Assembly (NCBI GenBank): GCA_037045155.1
Contig: JBAOIG010000005.1
Location: 1,116,001 to 1,180,000, forward strand
Origin: Thermomicrobiales bacterium
Lineage (GTDB): Bacteria; Chloroflexota; Chloroflexia; Thermomicrobiales; CFX8
Length of the DNA: 64,000 nt
Reading direction: 5' to 3'
Shown: piece by piece, positions 52,598-61,304 of the stretch
Layout of the letters: each line of letters begins with the position of its first letter
Position numbering within the stretch: position 1 is the stretch's first letter
Made by a program: the position numbers and the translations under genes
The notes under the pieces: model-generated
The model's database searches: none
What the model saw: only the letters and a program-made list of their open reading frames with translations
Told to the model about the DNA's origin: nothing

Positions 52598-54700
52598 TCA
52601 GCCGACGTGGACTGCTGGGCGGCTCTCGGGGTCTGGCTCGGCCTTGCGCAGGATCTCGTGCGTCAGTGGGGCGATGTCACCTTCGCCGAAGAGGATGAAC
52701 CGCGCCAGGTACTTGAGTGGGTTTCCCTCCGTCCAGCCAAAGTAGATGTGCGGGATCGTGCCGGTGCGGTCGCGCGCGTAGAGGGAGAACGCCGCGATGG
52801 CGTTCGGCACCGAGGATGCTCGCGCCTGGAGGACACGATAGTCGCCGATCTGTTCGCCGTGAACCACCAGGGTCGGCGCGAATTCGGATGCGTCGGCAAT
52901 CTCGACCTCGAAGAACAGCGGGACGCTGCCGCCGGGGATGTGATGGTCCGCGCGTTGTTCGCGCAGCTTCAGCAGGTATGAGCGTGGCGTGCGGGCGTCC
53001 GGGTGGTTGGCGATCAGGCGGATCGATCCATGGCCGGCCGCGTCGATCAGCATGCGTTCGGCCGCGTTGTCGAGCACGACCTCGCTGACGCGAAGCTCGG
53101 TAGCGCGAAAGACCCGCGAGATGAGCGAGGTGACGATAATCGCGCCGATGAAGAACGACGCGATCTTGACGCCGTCTGGCCGCTCGAACACGTTCACGAT
53201 GGTTGTGTAAACGAAGACGATCATGATCGCCCCGAAGACGACCTGCCGGAACCGGGACTGGTGGCGGAGCATCGACAGGAATACGGCGATCGCTGCCGAC
53301 GACATCAGCACCAGGACGCCGGTCGCGTAGGCGCCACCCTGCGCGTCCACGTCGGCGTTGAACCAGAGGGTGACGACGAAGGCGATGACAGTGAACACGA
53401 TCACGAGCGGGCGGATCATCCGGGCCCAGTCTGGCGCCATGCCGTAGCGCGGCAGGTAGCGCGGGACGAGGTTGAGGAGGCCGGCCATCGCAGACGCGCC
53501 GGCGAACCAGAGGATCAGGATCGTGCTGATGTCATAGATCGTTCCGAAGGTGTTGCCGAGGTATTCGTGCGCGAGGAACGCGAGCGCTCGCCCGTTGGCT
53601 GCGCCATTCGGCTCGAACTCGGCCTTCGGGATCAGCACGATCGTCGCGAAGCTGCTGGCAATCAGGAAGAAGCTCATGATCACGGCGGCAGTTCTCAGCA
53701 GCTTGCGGGTGTTGCGAATGCGGCCGGCCGGGTTAGCTTCGGTGTCAGTCGGATCTCCTTCGACCAGCGGCATCACCGCCACACCGGTCTCGAATCCGGA
53801 CAGCCCGAGCGCCAGCCGTGGGAATAGAAGCAGCGCGACGGCTACCATCATGATCGGGTTCGGGTGCTCGGTTGTGAGCCGTGTCCACCAGTGGCTGACG
53901 AGAACTGGATGATCCAGCACATGTGCCAGTCCGACGGCGATGACGACGACGTTGAGGGCGAGGTAGGTGAACACCAGGATGACCGCGATGCCTATCGCCT
54001 CCTTGAACCCTTTCAGGAAGACGAGGCACAGGACCGTGATCATGAAGAGCGTGATGAGCACCTGGTGGCCAGCCAGGGCGCGAGGCCAGAACGGATTCTC
54101 TCGCACGTGAGCGGTCGCGTCTGCCGACGAGAGGGTGATCGTGATGATGAAGTCGGTTGCCGCGAAGCCGAGCAGCGCCAGGACGAATAGCTTGCCTTTC
54201 CACCAGTCCAGCAGCCGCTCCAGCATTGCGATAGAGCCCTCGCCATGGGGGCTGCGCGCGGCGACGATGCTGTAGATGGGATAGGCGCCAACCAGCGTGA
54301 GGATCACCAGGATGAGCGTGGCCAGCGGAGCGAGCGCGCCGGCGGCCAGCGCCGCGATGCCCGGCTGATAGCCGAGGGTCGAGAAGTAGTCGAGCCCGGT
54401 CAGACACATGACCTTCCACCAGCGATGCTTCTTCTCGGCGTGCTCGTGCTGGGTTCCCCCCTGGGCGTCGTCTGATGTCGTCTGGAGCAGCCACCCGCCT
54501 ATCCGCGTGTGACGAGGGTTGCCACGCCGGCGAAGGAATGTCCGCTCCCCCTCCTGGACGAGTATCTCCGGCGAGCGCAGCACGTGGATGCGCCGGTCGC
54601 CCGGCTTCGTCCCTTCGCGCTGGATGTACCGCGTGGGCTTCCGTGGCGGATCGCCGGTGTTCTTGCGGTCTGGATGGGAAGGGTCCGACGAGTCGCTCAT
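52598..54700 (-). CDS. APC-superfamily permease with C-terminal cytosolic domain
   Basis: A 700-residue transporter. A hydrophilic N-terminus of about 100 residues with RYIQREGTKPGDRRIHVLR precedes about 12 membrane segments of the amino acid-polyamine-organocation type, starting MCLTGLDYFSTLGYQPGIAALA. A 150-residue C-terminal domain begins around SIRLIANHPDARTPRSYLL. The size and C-terminal domain resemble large APC transporters such as KimA-like potassium importers, but the family-specific loops differ, so substrate (amino acid versus K+) is open. The ATG at 54700 is a choice based on the loss of sensible sequence upstream. A promoter and a 245-nt leader lie upstream. Confidence 0.85.
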   Translation of the reverse strand: MSDSSDPSHPDRKNTGDPPRKPTRYIQREGTKPGDRRIHVLRSPEILVQEGERTFLRRRGNPRHTRIGGWLLQTTSDDAQGGTQHEHAEKKHRWWKVMCLTGLDYFSTLGYQPGIAALAAGALAPLATLILVILTLVGAYPIYSIVAARSPHGEGSIAMLERLLDWWKGKLFVLALLGFAATDFIITITLSSADATAHVRENPFWPRALAGHQVLITLFMITVLCLVFLKGFKEAIGIAVILVFTYLALNVVVIAVGLAHVLDHPVLVSHWWTRLTTEHPNPIMMVAVALLLFPRLALGLSGFETGVAVMPLVEGDPTDTEANPAGRIRNTRKLLRTAAVIMSFFLIASSFATIVLIPKAEFEPNGAANGRALAFLAHEYLGNTFGTIYDISTILILWFAGASAMAGLLNLVPRYLPRYGMAPDWARMIRPLVIVFTVIAFVVTLWFNADVDAQGGAYATGVLVLMSSAAIAVFLSMLRHQSRFRQVVFGAIMIVFVYTTIVNVFERPDGVKIASFFIGAIIVTSLISRVFRATELRVSEVVLDNAAERMLIDAAGHGSIRLIANHPDARTPRSYLLKLREQRADHHIPGGSVPLFFEVEIADASEFAPTLVVHGEQIGDYRVLQARASSVPNAIAAFSLYARDRTGTIPHIYFGWTEGNPLKYLARFILFGEGDIAPLTHEILRKAEPDPESRPAVHVG

Positions 54701-55006
54701 CGCTGCGCCGACGCAATGCGCCGCGCATTGGCCACGACGGGACGGCGGGATACCCGCTTGATGTTCACGGAGAGAACCATCGCCACCCCAATCTCTCGGA
54801 CTGCCGGCCGGCCCGAAACCGAGTGATGCTGCCGTCGTGCAGCAGATACGATGCCAACATACGACCGCCAGTGCCGGCGCGCACCTGCAGTGGGCGGTTT
54901 CTCGCCATGATGCCGCATGCGCGAGCACCAGCGCTGGCTTGAGGACGCGCAGTGTTGCACTCGCCGCGCGCGCCGTCAACCTGTCCTGGTGGGCGTCACG
55001 AGGCGG
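54701..55006. other. Divergent spacer: long leader of the APC permease gene
   Basis: About 306 nt without a gene. On the minus strand TTGACG (54979-54974), 17 nt, AACACT (54956-54951) predicts a start near 54944 and thus a leader of about 245 nt with several short stems (for example GCGGG-TAT-CCCGC). I compared it by eye with ydaO-type c-di-AMP and other riboswitch consensus blocks and did not find a match. Confidence 0.4.
54951..54979 (-). promoter_or_regulatory. Promoter of the APC permease gene
   Basis: TTGACG, 17-nt spacer, AACACT on the minus strand. The -10 matches only three positions of TATAAT, so this is moderate support. Confidence 0.4.
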
Positions 55007-55035
55007 TTGACGTGGTTTGATGGTGTTGCTACCGT
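55007..55035 (+). promoter_or_regulatory. Promoter of the acyl-CoA synthetase gene
   Basis: TTGACG (55007-55012), 17-nt spacer, TACCGT (55030-55035). The -35 and spacing are good. Leader of about 70 nt to the GTG at 55113. Confidence 0.55.
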
Positions 55036-55112
55036 CCGCGCCGGACATTCACTCTGTTGATCTCGTTCATGTCGTCGCCGCGTGGTTACGCATGCTGGAG
55101 AGGAATTGCGTC

Positions 55113-57266
55113 GTGGGCAGATCGGGCGAGCCTGGGCGGGCTGTTGAGAGCCATCGTTTGCGGCGTCTGGTCGATCCGGCATCGATCGCAGTCGTGGGCG
55201 TCTCGCCGAAGGGTGGATACGGACTCGGGACCGTCGAGAACCTCGAGCGTTTCGGCTTTCCGGGTCGCATCTACCAGGTGAACCCGAACTATCGCGAGGT
55301 TGCCGGCCGGCCGGCCTGGCCCGATCTGGCTTCCCTTCCGGAGGCGGTCGACGCGGTCGCGATTGCCGTCCCTGCCCGCGCGACGCCGGGTGTCGTTCGT
55401 GACGCGATCGCGACCGGCGCGGGTGGCGCCGTCGCCTTCGCCGCAGGATTCGCCGAGCTGGGCGCCGAGGGGCTCTCGCTTCAGGCGGAGATCGCGGCGC
55501 TGGGTCGTGAATCGGGCTTTCCGTTGATCGGCCCGAACTGTCTCGGCGTCGTGAACTACGTTCGGCGGACACCCCTCTGGGGGATCACCACCGGCACGCG
55601 GACAGAGGCGGGGCGCATTGCGGTTGTCGGTCAGAGCGGGAACATCGTCCTGTCGCTGATGTCGTCCACCTGCTGCCCCCCGCTCTCACACGCCGTCTCG
55701 TGCGGCAACCAGGCGGTGGTAGATGCTGTTGAGGTTATCGACTTCTTCCTTGGTGATCCTGAGGTTCGGGTTGTCATCGCGGTGATGGAGACGATCGGGG
55801 ATGTTGCGGCATTCCGGCGGGTCGCCGCGAGGGCCGCTGAGCGCGAGACGCCAATCATCGTCCTCAAGCTGGGGCGATCCATGCAGGGAAGTCGAGCGGC
55901 GGTCGCGCACACAGGCTCGCTCACTGGCGCGACGCACCTGGCCGATGCGCTGTTCGATGAGTGTGGCGTGATCCGGGTCAACGATCTGGATGAGGCGGGG
56001 GCGGTGGCCGCGCTGCTGGCTGCGAAGCGGCGGCCGGCCGGCCGTGGCCTCGGTGTCACTGCCAGCTCTGGCGGCGAATGTGGCCTCGTCTCGGACATCG
56101 CGGCGGCGGCCGGCCTGACGCTGCCGGAGCTGCCAGCGTCGGCGAGTGAGCGCATCGCACCGCTGCTCCCGCCGTTCGCGCGGCCGGCGAACCCACTCGA
56201 TATCACCGCCGTCGGCTGGGGCTATCGGGATGTGTCGCGCGAGACGATTGCCGCGCTCGCGGCGATCCCGGGCGTCGATATCGTGGCCAGCGTCGGGCAG
56301 GCGTCGGCCTACGTCGGCTCGCTCGACGAGTATGGCTGGTGGCCGATGGTGGAGGGGCTTGGCGACGTCGCTGCCAGCGGTTCGACGCCGATCGTCGTTG
56401 TCAGCACCGTCCCGGATGTCCAGCCCGAGCTGGTCGCGGCGCTGGCGGCCTACGATATCCCGGTCCTGGCCGGGACGCAGACCGCGATCCATGCGATCGC
56501 GAGCGCCGGCCGGTATGCCGAGTGGCTTCGCGATCGGCCGGCGCCGGCGGTGGCTGCCCCGATTGACGAGCGGCGACGGGCGAAGGCGCTGGCGCTCCTG
56601 CCTCCTGCCGGGTCGGGGGGAGTGTCGGAGACGGTGAGCAAGGCGGTCGCGGATCTCTACGGCATTCCGACGCCGGCCGGCGGCATCGCGACGACGGTGG
56701 ACGAGGCGCTGGGGATCGCGCGTGAGACAGGGTATCCCGTCGTGCTGAAGATCGAGGCGGACGGGCTGCACCACAAGACGGAGGCCGGCGGCGTTGTGGT
56801 CGGCCTTGATAGCGACGACGCGGTGCGGGTCGCGTACCCGGCTCTCGTCAGGCGGGTGATGACCGCCGTGCCGGACGCCGGGATCCGCGGGGTGCGGGTC
56901 GAGCGGATGGCGCCGGAGGGGGTCGAGCTGGTTGTCGGCGGGACGAACGATCCGGCATTCGGGCCGGCTGTCGTCGTCGGGATGGGCGGCGTGCTGGTCG
57001 AGCTGCTGCGCGACGCGGTCCACGGGCTGGCGCCGGTCGACATGGCCGGCGGGCTTCGGATGCTGGCGGCATTGCGCGGGCGACCGCTCCTGGAGGGGTT
57101 CCGCGGGGGGAGGCCGGCCGACACCGAGGCGGTCGCGGCTGCCATCGCCGCGGTCTCGACGTTGCTCTCCGAGCTGCCGGAAGTGCGTGAGATCGACATC
57201 AACCCACTGGTCGCGCTCGGGCGTGGCGACGGATGTGTCGCGCTGGACTGCCTGCTCGTGGTCTGA
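55113..57266 (+). CDS. ADP-forming acyl/acetyl-CoA synthetase (alpha-beta fusion)
   Basis: A 717-residue fusion of the CoA-binding alpha part and the ATP-grasp beta part of NDP-forming acyl-CoA synthetases, which interconvert an acyl-CoA plus ADP and phosphate with the acid, CoA and ATP. The CoA-binding start LVDPASIAVVGVSPKGGYGL, GPNCLGVVNY and the phosphohistidine motif SRAAVAHTGSLTGAT are in the alpha half. The beta half begins near residue 505 (VSKAVADLYGIPTPAGG) with PVVLKIEADGLHHKTEAGGV. GTG at 55113 has AGGA 8 nt upstream; an ATG at 55092 is an alternative. The acyl substrate is unknown. Its last codon region overlaps the -35 of the following promoter. Confidence 0.88.
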   Translation: MGRSGEPGRAVESHRLRRLVDPASIAVVGVSPKGGYGLGTVENLERFGFPGRIYQVNPNYREVAGRPAWPDLASLPEAVDAVAIAVPARATPGVVRDAIATGAGGAVAFAAGFAELGAEGLSLQAEIAALGRESGFPLIGPNCLGVVNYVRRTPLWGITTGTRTEAGRIAVVGQSGNIVLSLMSSTCCPPLSHAVSCGNQAVVDAVEVIDFFLGDPEVRVVIAVMETIGDVAAFRRVAARAAERETPIIVLKLGRSMQGSRAAVAHTGSLTGATHLADALFDECGVIRVNDLDEAGAVAALLAAKRRPAGRGLGVTASSGGECGLVSDIAAAAGLTLPELPASASERIAPLLPPFARPANPLDITAVGWGYRDVSRETIAALAAIPGVDIVASVGQASAYVGSLDEYGWWPMVEGLGDVAASGSTPIVVVSTVPDVQPELVAALAAYDIPVLAGTQTAIHAIASAGRYAEWLRDRPAPAVAAPIDERRRAKALALLPPAGSGGVSETVSKAVADLYGIPTPAGGIATTVDEALGIARETGYPVVLKIEADGLHHKTEAGGVVVGLDSDDAVRVAYPALVRRVMTAVPDAGIRGVRVERMAPEGVELVVGGTNDPAFGPAVVVGMGGVLVELLRDAVHGLAPVDMAGGLRMLAALRGRPLLEGFRGGRPADTEAVAAAIAAVSTLLSELPEVREIDINPLVALGRGDGCVALDCLLVV

Positions 57267-57291
57267 AATTCGCGACGGAACAGGCTATACT
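57263..57291 (+). promoter_or_regulatory. Promoter of the beta-lactamase-like gene, overlapping the upstream stop codon
   Basis: CTGAAA (57263-57268), 17-nt spacer, TATACT (57286-57291). The -35 overlaps the TGA stop of the acyl-CoA synthetase. Confidence 0.55.
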
Positions 57292-57329
57292 CCCGCGTCG
57301 GTGGGGTATCGCAGTGGTGGGGCGGGGAT

Positions 57330-59024
57330 ATGCTTGAACGTGGGGTGAGGCTTGCCGCGCTGACGGCGCTCGTGGTGGTGCTGTTCGCGCCACAATTGTC
57401 TCGATCGGCCGAGGCGGCGGGGGTCGGCTACTTCGATCCGACGAGCCACACGCTGGGTGGGCCGATCCGCGAGTACTGGGAATCGCACGGCGGGCTGTGG
57501 CTGTTCGGCTACCCCGTGTCCGAGCCGTATGCCGCTCTGTCGGAAGACGGCCGGCCGATCGTCGCGCAGTACTTCGAACGGACCCGGCTGGAATACCACC
57601 CGGCGCTGGACGACACGCCCTACCGTGTCCTCGGCGGGCGCCTTGGCGCTGTGTTGACGGCGGGACGCGAACACCAGCCGGAGTTCCTGCCGGTGGCCGG
57701 GGCCGGCGCAGGTTGCGAGTATTTCGCGCCGACGGGTCATACGCTCTGCGCGCCATTCCGCGACTGGTGGCGTGACAAGGGCGGCCTGCCGATCTTCGGC
57801 TACCCGTTGTCCGAGGCGTTCGAGGAGGGCGGCTACACCGTCCAGTACTTCGAGCGCGCCCGCTTCGAGTGGCACCCGGAAAACCTCGGGACCGGCTGGG
57901 AGGTCGAGCTCGGCCACCTAGGCATCGACGATGCCCGGCGAACCGGAGCCTCGACGCTCGACGCGTTCAATGCGGCGACGCCGGTGATGACGACGCTCCG
58001 GGTCGCGACGGACCTGACGGCGAGCCCCGGTGGCGAGGTCGTCGGGACGCTGAACGCCGGGACACCCGTCCGGGTCATCGATGGGCCGCGCTCCGACCGC
58101 TATCTGGTGCAGACGCCCGGCATCACCGGCTGGGTGGCGTTCTCGACGCTGAGCTGGACGGCGCGCCCCGATCCCAGAACGACGCGGGTCGAACCGCTGG
58201 CGGCTTTCGATCCCCGCCTGGCGGGGACTGTCCGGCTGGTCGATGCCTGGCTGAGTGTTGGCATCTACGATCCGGCGTCGGGCCGACTTTATGGCGACGG
58301 GGATGGCGGGCTGATCGGGTCGGCCAGCCTGTCGAAGTCGTTGCTGCTGGTGGTCGCGCTTCGTCAGATCGAGGCCGGCCGGTTTTCGCTCGACGACGTG
58401 CGCGGGCTGATCGAGCCGATGATCATCTACTCCGACAACGACGCGCCGAACGTGCTCTGGCAGATGGTTGGCGGCGACGAGGGCGTCGAGGAGACACTGC
58501 GCGAGGCGGGCATCGACGGGTTCACCATCCGCGTCCCGTGGGACTGGGGGCAGATCGCGGCGACCGGCGCGGACTGGGCGCGCTTCTACGCGCTGCTCGG
58601 CAGCGGCCAGCTGCTCTCGCCGGATCACACGGCGCTGGCGCTGGGCTTGATGGAGAACGTGACCGGCGAGCATCGCTGGGGGGTCAGCACGCCGGGCGCG
58701 GATCGGCTGGGGATCGGCAAGAACGGCTGGTATCCGGACGATGACCCCTACGACTGGCGGATAGCCAGCGCCGGGTTCGTTGGGGCACGCGAGGGCGCGC
58801 CGGGCGTCGCGCCGCTCATCGTCGTCGTCGTCGCGCAGTACCCGGGCGAGCTCGGCGAAGAGTGGGGGATTGCGACGGCGAGCGAGCTGACGCAGATGGC
58901 GGTCGACCACGCGCGGCTACGCTGGGCGGATCACTTCTTCGACAGAGATCGGGCGTTGTCCTCGGTCAGCCGACCGCCGCTTCCGATACGGTTCCAGACG
59001 ATCGGGTTCCGGTCGATGTACTGA
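57330..59024 (+). CDS. Secreted class-A beta-lactamase-like serine hydrolase with surface repeats and an SH3b domain
   Basis: A 564-residue exported protein. The signal peptide (LAALTALVVVLFAPQLSRSA) is followed by two repeats of a Chloroflexi-type module (TLGGPIREYWESHGGLWLFGYPVSEPY and its second copy LPIFGYPLSEAF with VQYFERARFEWHPEN), then an SH3-like domain (VATDLTASPGGEVVGTLNAGTPVRVI). The C-terminal domain has the penicillin-interacting triad: Ser and Lys in SASLSKS (S-x-x-K), YSDNDAPN (SDN) and IGKNGW (KTG-like). The role is possibly cell-wall D-Ala peptide hydrolysis rather than antibiotic resistance, since the KTG threonine is replaced by Asn. Confidence 0.85.
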   Translation: MLERGVRLAALTALVVVLFAPQLSRSAEAAGVGYFDPTSHTLGGPIREYWESHGGLWLFGYPVSEPYAALSEDGRPIVAQYFERTRLEYHPALDDTPYRVLGGRLGAVLTAGREHQPEFLPVAGAGAGCEYFAPTGHTLCAPFRDWWRDKGGLPIFGYPLSEAFEEGGYTVQYFERARFEWHPENLGTGWEVELGHLGIDDARRTGASTLDAFNAATPVMTTLRVATDLTASPGGEVVGTLNAGTPVRVIDGPRSDRYLVQTPGITGWVAFSTLSWTARPDPRTTRVEPLAAFDPRLAGTVRLVDAWLSVGIYDPASGRLYGDGDGGLIGSASLSKSLLLVVALRQIEAGRFSLDDVRGLIEPMIIYSDNDAPNVLWQMVGGDEGVEETLREAGIDGFTIRVPWDWGQIAATGADWARFYALLGSGQLLSPDHTALALGLMENVTGEHRWGVSTPGADRLGIGKNGWYPDDDPYDWRIASAGFVGAREGAPGVAPLIVVVVAQYPGELGEEWGIATASELTQMAVDHARLRWADHFFDRDRALSSVSRPPLPIRFQTIGFRSMY

Positions 59025-59068
59025 CCTGGGCGTGGCCGGCGGCGCTCCGTCTGGTAGGCTCATCCGCC

Positions 59069-60310
59069 ATGAACGAGTGTGGCATCGGTGGACAGAGGGG
59101 CTGGCGCGGGTTCGTGGCCGGCATGGTTCTCGCGACGCTGGCGCTGGCCGGCTGTAGCGGGCCGGAGCGGGCTGCCGACGAGCCGCCTCCGCCGTCTGTT
59201 GTGACGGCGACCGCGGCGTTGCCGGCGCCGACCGAGGCGCTCCCGGGCAGTCCGACGGCGGCTGGCACGCTGGCAACCCCGACGATGCAGACACTGCCGA
59301 CAGCGACGACGATTCCGACTCCGGTCAGTATCAGCAGGGCGTGCGCGCCGGGGATCGACCTGCTCGGCTTCTCCGATGCGCTGGACAAGACGGTGGTCGA
59401 TGGCGTCCGGGTCGGCAACATCTCGGCGATCGCCTGGGCCGGGGGCGACGACTACCTGGGACTCTCCGATCGCGACGGGTTCGTCTATCGGATCGCGTTC
59501 CCGCTGGGTGGGACACCGAAGGCGCAGTCGGCGTTCCAGCTGACCGACGCGGCCGGCGAGCCATACCCGACCGACTCGATCGACGGCGAGGGGCTGGCTC
59601 TGGATGGCGGCGACCTGCTGGTGGCCTCGGAGGTGGGGCCGGCGGTGAACCGCTACGACTCGGCCGGCCGGCTGTTGGCTGCGTTCCCGGTTCCCCAACG
59701 CTTCCTTGTTGCGCCCGACGGGCAGGGGACGCTGAACCAGACGTTCGAGTCGCTGGCGCTCTCTGCGGACGGGCAGACGCTCTGGACGGGCAACGAGCGG
59801 CCGCTGGCCGGCGACGGCGAGGACGCCGACGGGCGCGGACGGGTGCGGCTGCTGCGCTACCGACGCGAGGGGGACACGTTCGTGCCGGACGCCGAGTACG
59901 CCTACCTGACCGAGCCGGGGCAGGGGCTGTCGGAGCTGATCGCGCTGGGCGACGGGTCGCTGCTGGCGCTGGAGCGGGGCCTCTCGCTGAAGACGGGCTT
60001 CACTGCGCAGGTCTACCGCGTGACGCTGGGGGGCGCGACCGACGTGGCGCAGATCGACGCGCTGGATGGCGCGGGGGCGACGCCGGCGACGAAGACCCTG
60101 TTCGTCGACCTGAGCCAGTGTCCGGTGACGCCCGGCGGGGGGCCGGCCGGGCCGTTCAGCCCGCTGCTGGACAACTTCGAGGGGATGACGTTCGGCCCGG
60201 ATCTGGCGGACGGCCGGCACAGTCTGTTGCTGGTCAGCGACGACAACGACCAGTCGCTACAGGTGACGCGCCTGATCGTGCTGGCGATTGATCCGCGGGT
60301 GTTGCCATAA
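59069..60310 (+). CDS. Phytase-like / esterase-like lipoprotein
   Basis: A 413-residue lipoprotein with signal peptide and lipobox (FVAGMVLATLALAGCS) and a Thr/Pro-rich linker to about residue 90. The beta-propeller domain follows the esterase-like-activity-of-phytase family: ISAIAWAGGDDYLGLSDRDG, DGEGLALDGGDLLVASEVGP, QTFESLALSADGQTLWTGNE, DNFEGMTFGPDLADGRHSLLLVSDDN. Members hydrolyse phosphomonoesters or have unknown function. The ATG at 59069 begins the signal peptide. It follows the beta-lactamase-like gene after 44 nt. Confidence 0.85.
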   Translation: MNECGIGGQRGWRGFVAGMVLATLALAGCSGPERAADEPPPPSVVTATAALPAPTEALPGSPTAAGTLATPTMQTLPTATTIPTPVSISRACAPGIDLLGFSDALDKTVVDGVRVGNISAIAWAGGDDYLGLSDRDGFVYRIAFPLGGTPKAQSAFQLTDAAGEPYPTDSIDGEGLALDGGDLLVASEVGPAVNRYDSAGRLLAAFPVPQRFLVAPDGQGTLNQTFESLALSADGQTLWTGNERPLAGDGEDADGRGRVRLLRYRREGDTFVPDAEYAYLTEPGQGLSELIALGDGSLLALERGLSLKTGFTAQVYRVTLGGATDVAQIDALDGAGATPATKTLFVDLSQCPVTPGGGPAGPFSPLLDNFEGMTFGPDLADGRHSLLLVSDDNDQSLQVTRLIVLAIDPRVLP

Positions 60311-60333
60311 TGCGACGTGCTGCGGGGGGCGTA

Positions 60334-60361
60334 GGGACGGGGGACAAGGGACGGGGGGACG
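60334..60361 (+). other. G-quadruplex-capable tract before the SdpI-like gene
   Basis: Five G-runs (GGGGGG, GGG, GGGGG, GGG, GGGGGG) separated by 2-4 nt end directly before the ATG at 60363 and supply its ribosome-binding sequence. Similar GGGACGGGGG tracts occur at 61013-61057 and 62527-62545 (plus) and 62757-62815 (minus). Confidence 0.5.
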
Positions 60362-60362
60362 G

Positions 60363-61025
60363 ATGAAGCTCGATCTCCGTTGGGAGCTGCCACAGTGGCT
60401 ACTGATCGCCGGGATGTTCCTCTCGACCGCGATCATCTGGCCATCGACGCCGGACCGGGTGCCGACGCACTGGAACGCGGCCGGCGAGGTGGATGGCTAC
60501 GGCGGCAGGTTCATGGGGCTGCTGCTGCTGCCGCTGGTTACGCTCGGGCTCTACCTGCTGCTGTACTTCATCCCGCGGATCGACCCGAAGCGCGCAAGCT
60601 ACGACTCGTTTGCCGGCGCGTATGGCGCTATCCGTATCGCCACAATTGCGCTGATGGCGGTGATCCACGCGCTGGTGTTGCTGTGGATCAAGGGGATCAA
60701 GATCAATGCGACGGTCGTCGTGCTGGGCGGCGTCGGGGTGCTGTTCATCGTCATCGGGCTGGCGATGGGCAACATACAGCCGAACTGGTTCGCCGGCATC
60801 CGCACGCCGTGGACGCTGTCGAGCAAGCGCTCGTGGGAGAAGACGCACCGCCTTGGTCGGTGGATCTTCTCCGGCATGGGGCTGGCGATGATCGGCGCCG
60901 GGTTCCTCGCTCCCGCGCTGATGCTGCCGGTGATCCTGATCGTGTCGCTCGGAGGGTCGGGCGTGCTGGTGGCCTACTCCTACGTCCAGTGGCGCAACGA
61001 CCCGGACCGACGGGACGGGGGATGA
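60363..61025 (+). CDS. SdpI/DUF1648-family membrane protein
   Basis: A 220-residue membrane protein with about six segments. The N-terminal DUF1648 signature is STPDRVPTHWNAAGEVDGYGGRF and the C-terminal SdpI-type part is IQPNWFAGIRTPWTLSSKRSWEKTHRLGRWIF. In Bacillus, SdpI is an immunity and signalling protein against the SdpC toxin; in most other bacteria the role is unknown. The start is the ATG after a G-rich tract. No toxin gene is adjacent, so an immunity function is not supported here. Confidence 0.88.
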   Translation: MKLDLRWELPQWLLIAGMFLSTAIIWPSTPDRVPTHWNAAGEVDGYGGRFMGLLLLPLVTLGLYLLLYFIPRIDPKRASYDSFAGAYGAIRIATIALMAVIHALVLLWIKGIKINATVVVLGGVGVLFIVIGLAMGNIQPNWFAGIRTPWTLSSKRSWEKTHRLGRWIFSGMGLAMIGAGFLAPALMLPVILIVSLGGSGVLVAYSYVQWRNDPDRRDGG

Positions 61026-61058
61026 GGGGCCAGGGGATGATCGCCGAGGGGGACGATT

Positions 61059-61272
61059 CGTACGGACAGGACCCGGCCTGTCCACGCCGTGAGGCGTCAC
61101 CCACCCGTTAATTGCCCACCATGCCAGACAGGGATGTATCGTCCCGATTCCCGATTCCCGATCCGTAAGGGATTGGGAATTGGGAATGAGCGTGGGGCCA
61201 CGTCTGGTGTGTTCATGGGTCGGCGTGGGGGTGGCGCCTCACGGCGCGGACAGGCCCAGGCCTGTCCCTACG
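61059..61272. mobile_element. MITE-like palindromic element, copy 1 (214 bp)
   Basis: The first ~46 nt (CGTACGGACAGG..CCGTGAGGCGTCACCC) and the last ~46 nt are inverted repeats with about 8 mismatches. A second inner inverted pair (ATTCCCGATTCCCGATCC against GGGATTGGGAATTGGGAAT) sits in the centre. There is no ORF inside. Copy 2 lies at 62558 in the same orientation, so the sequence is a repeat family, probably a non-autonomous transposable element or a large REP-type hairpin. Confidence 0.75.
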
Positions 61273-61304
61273 GACCTTGGCTTCTCGCTCCCCCGTCCCT
61301 TCGC

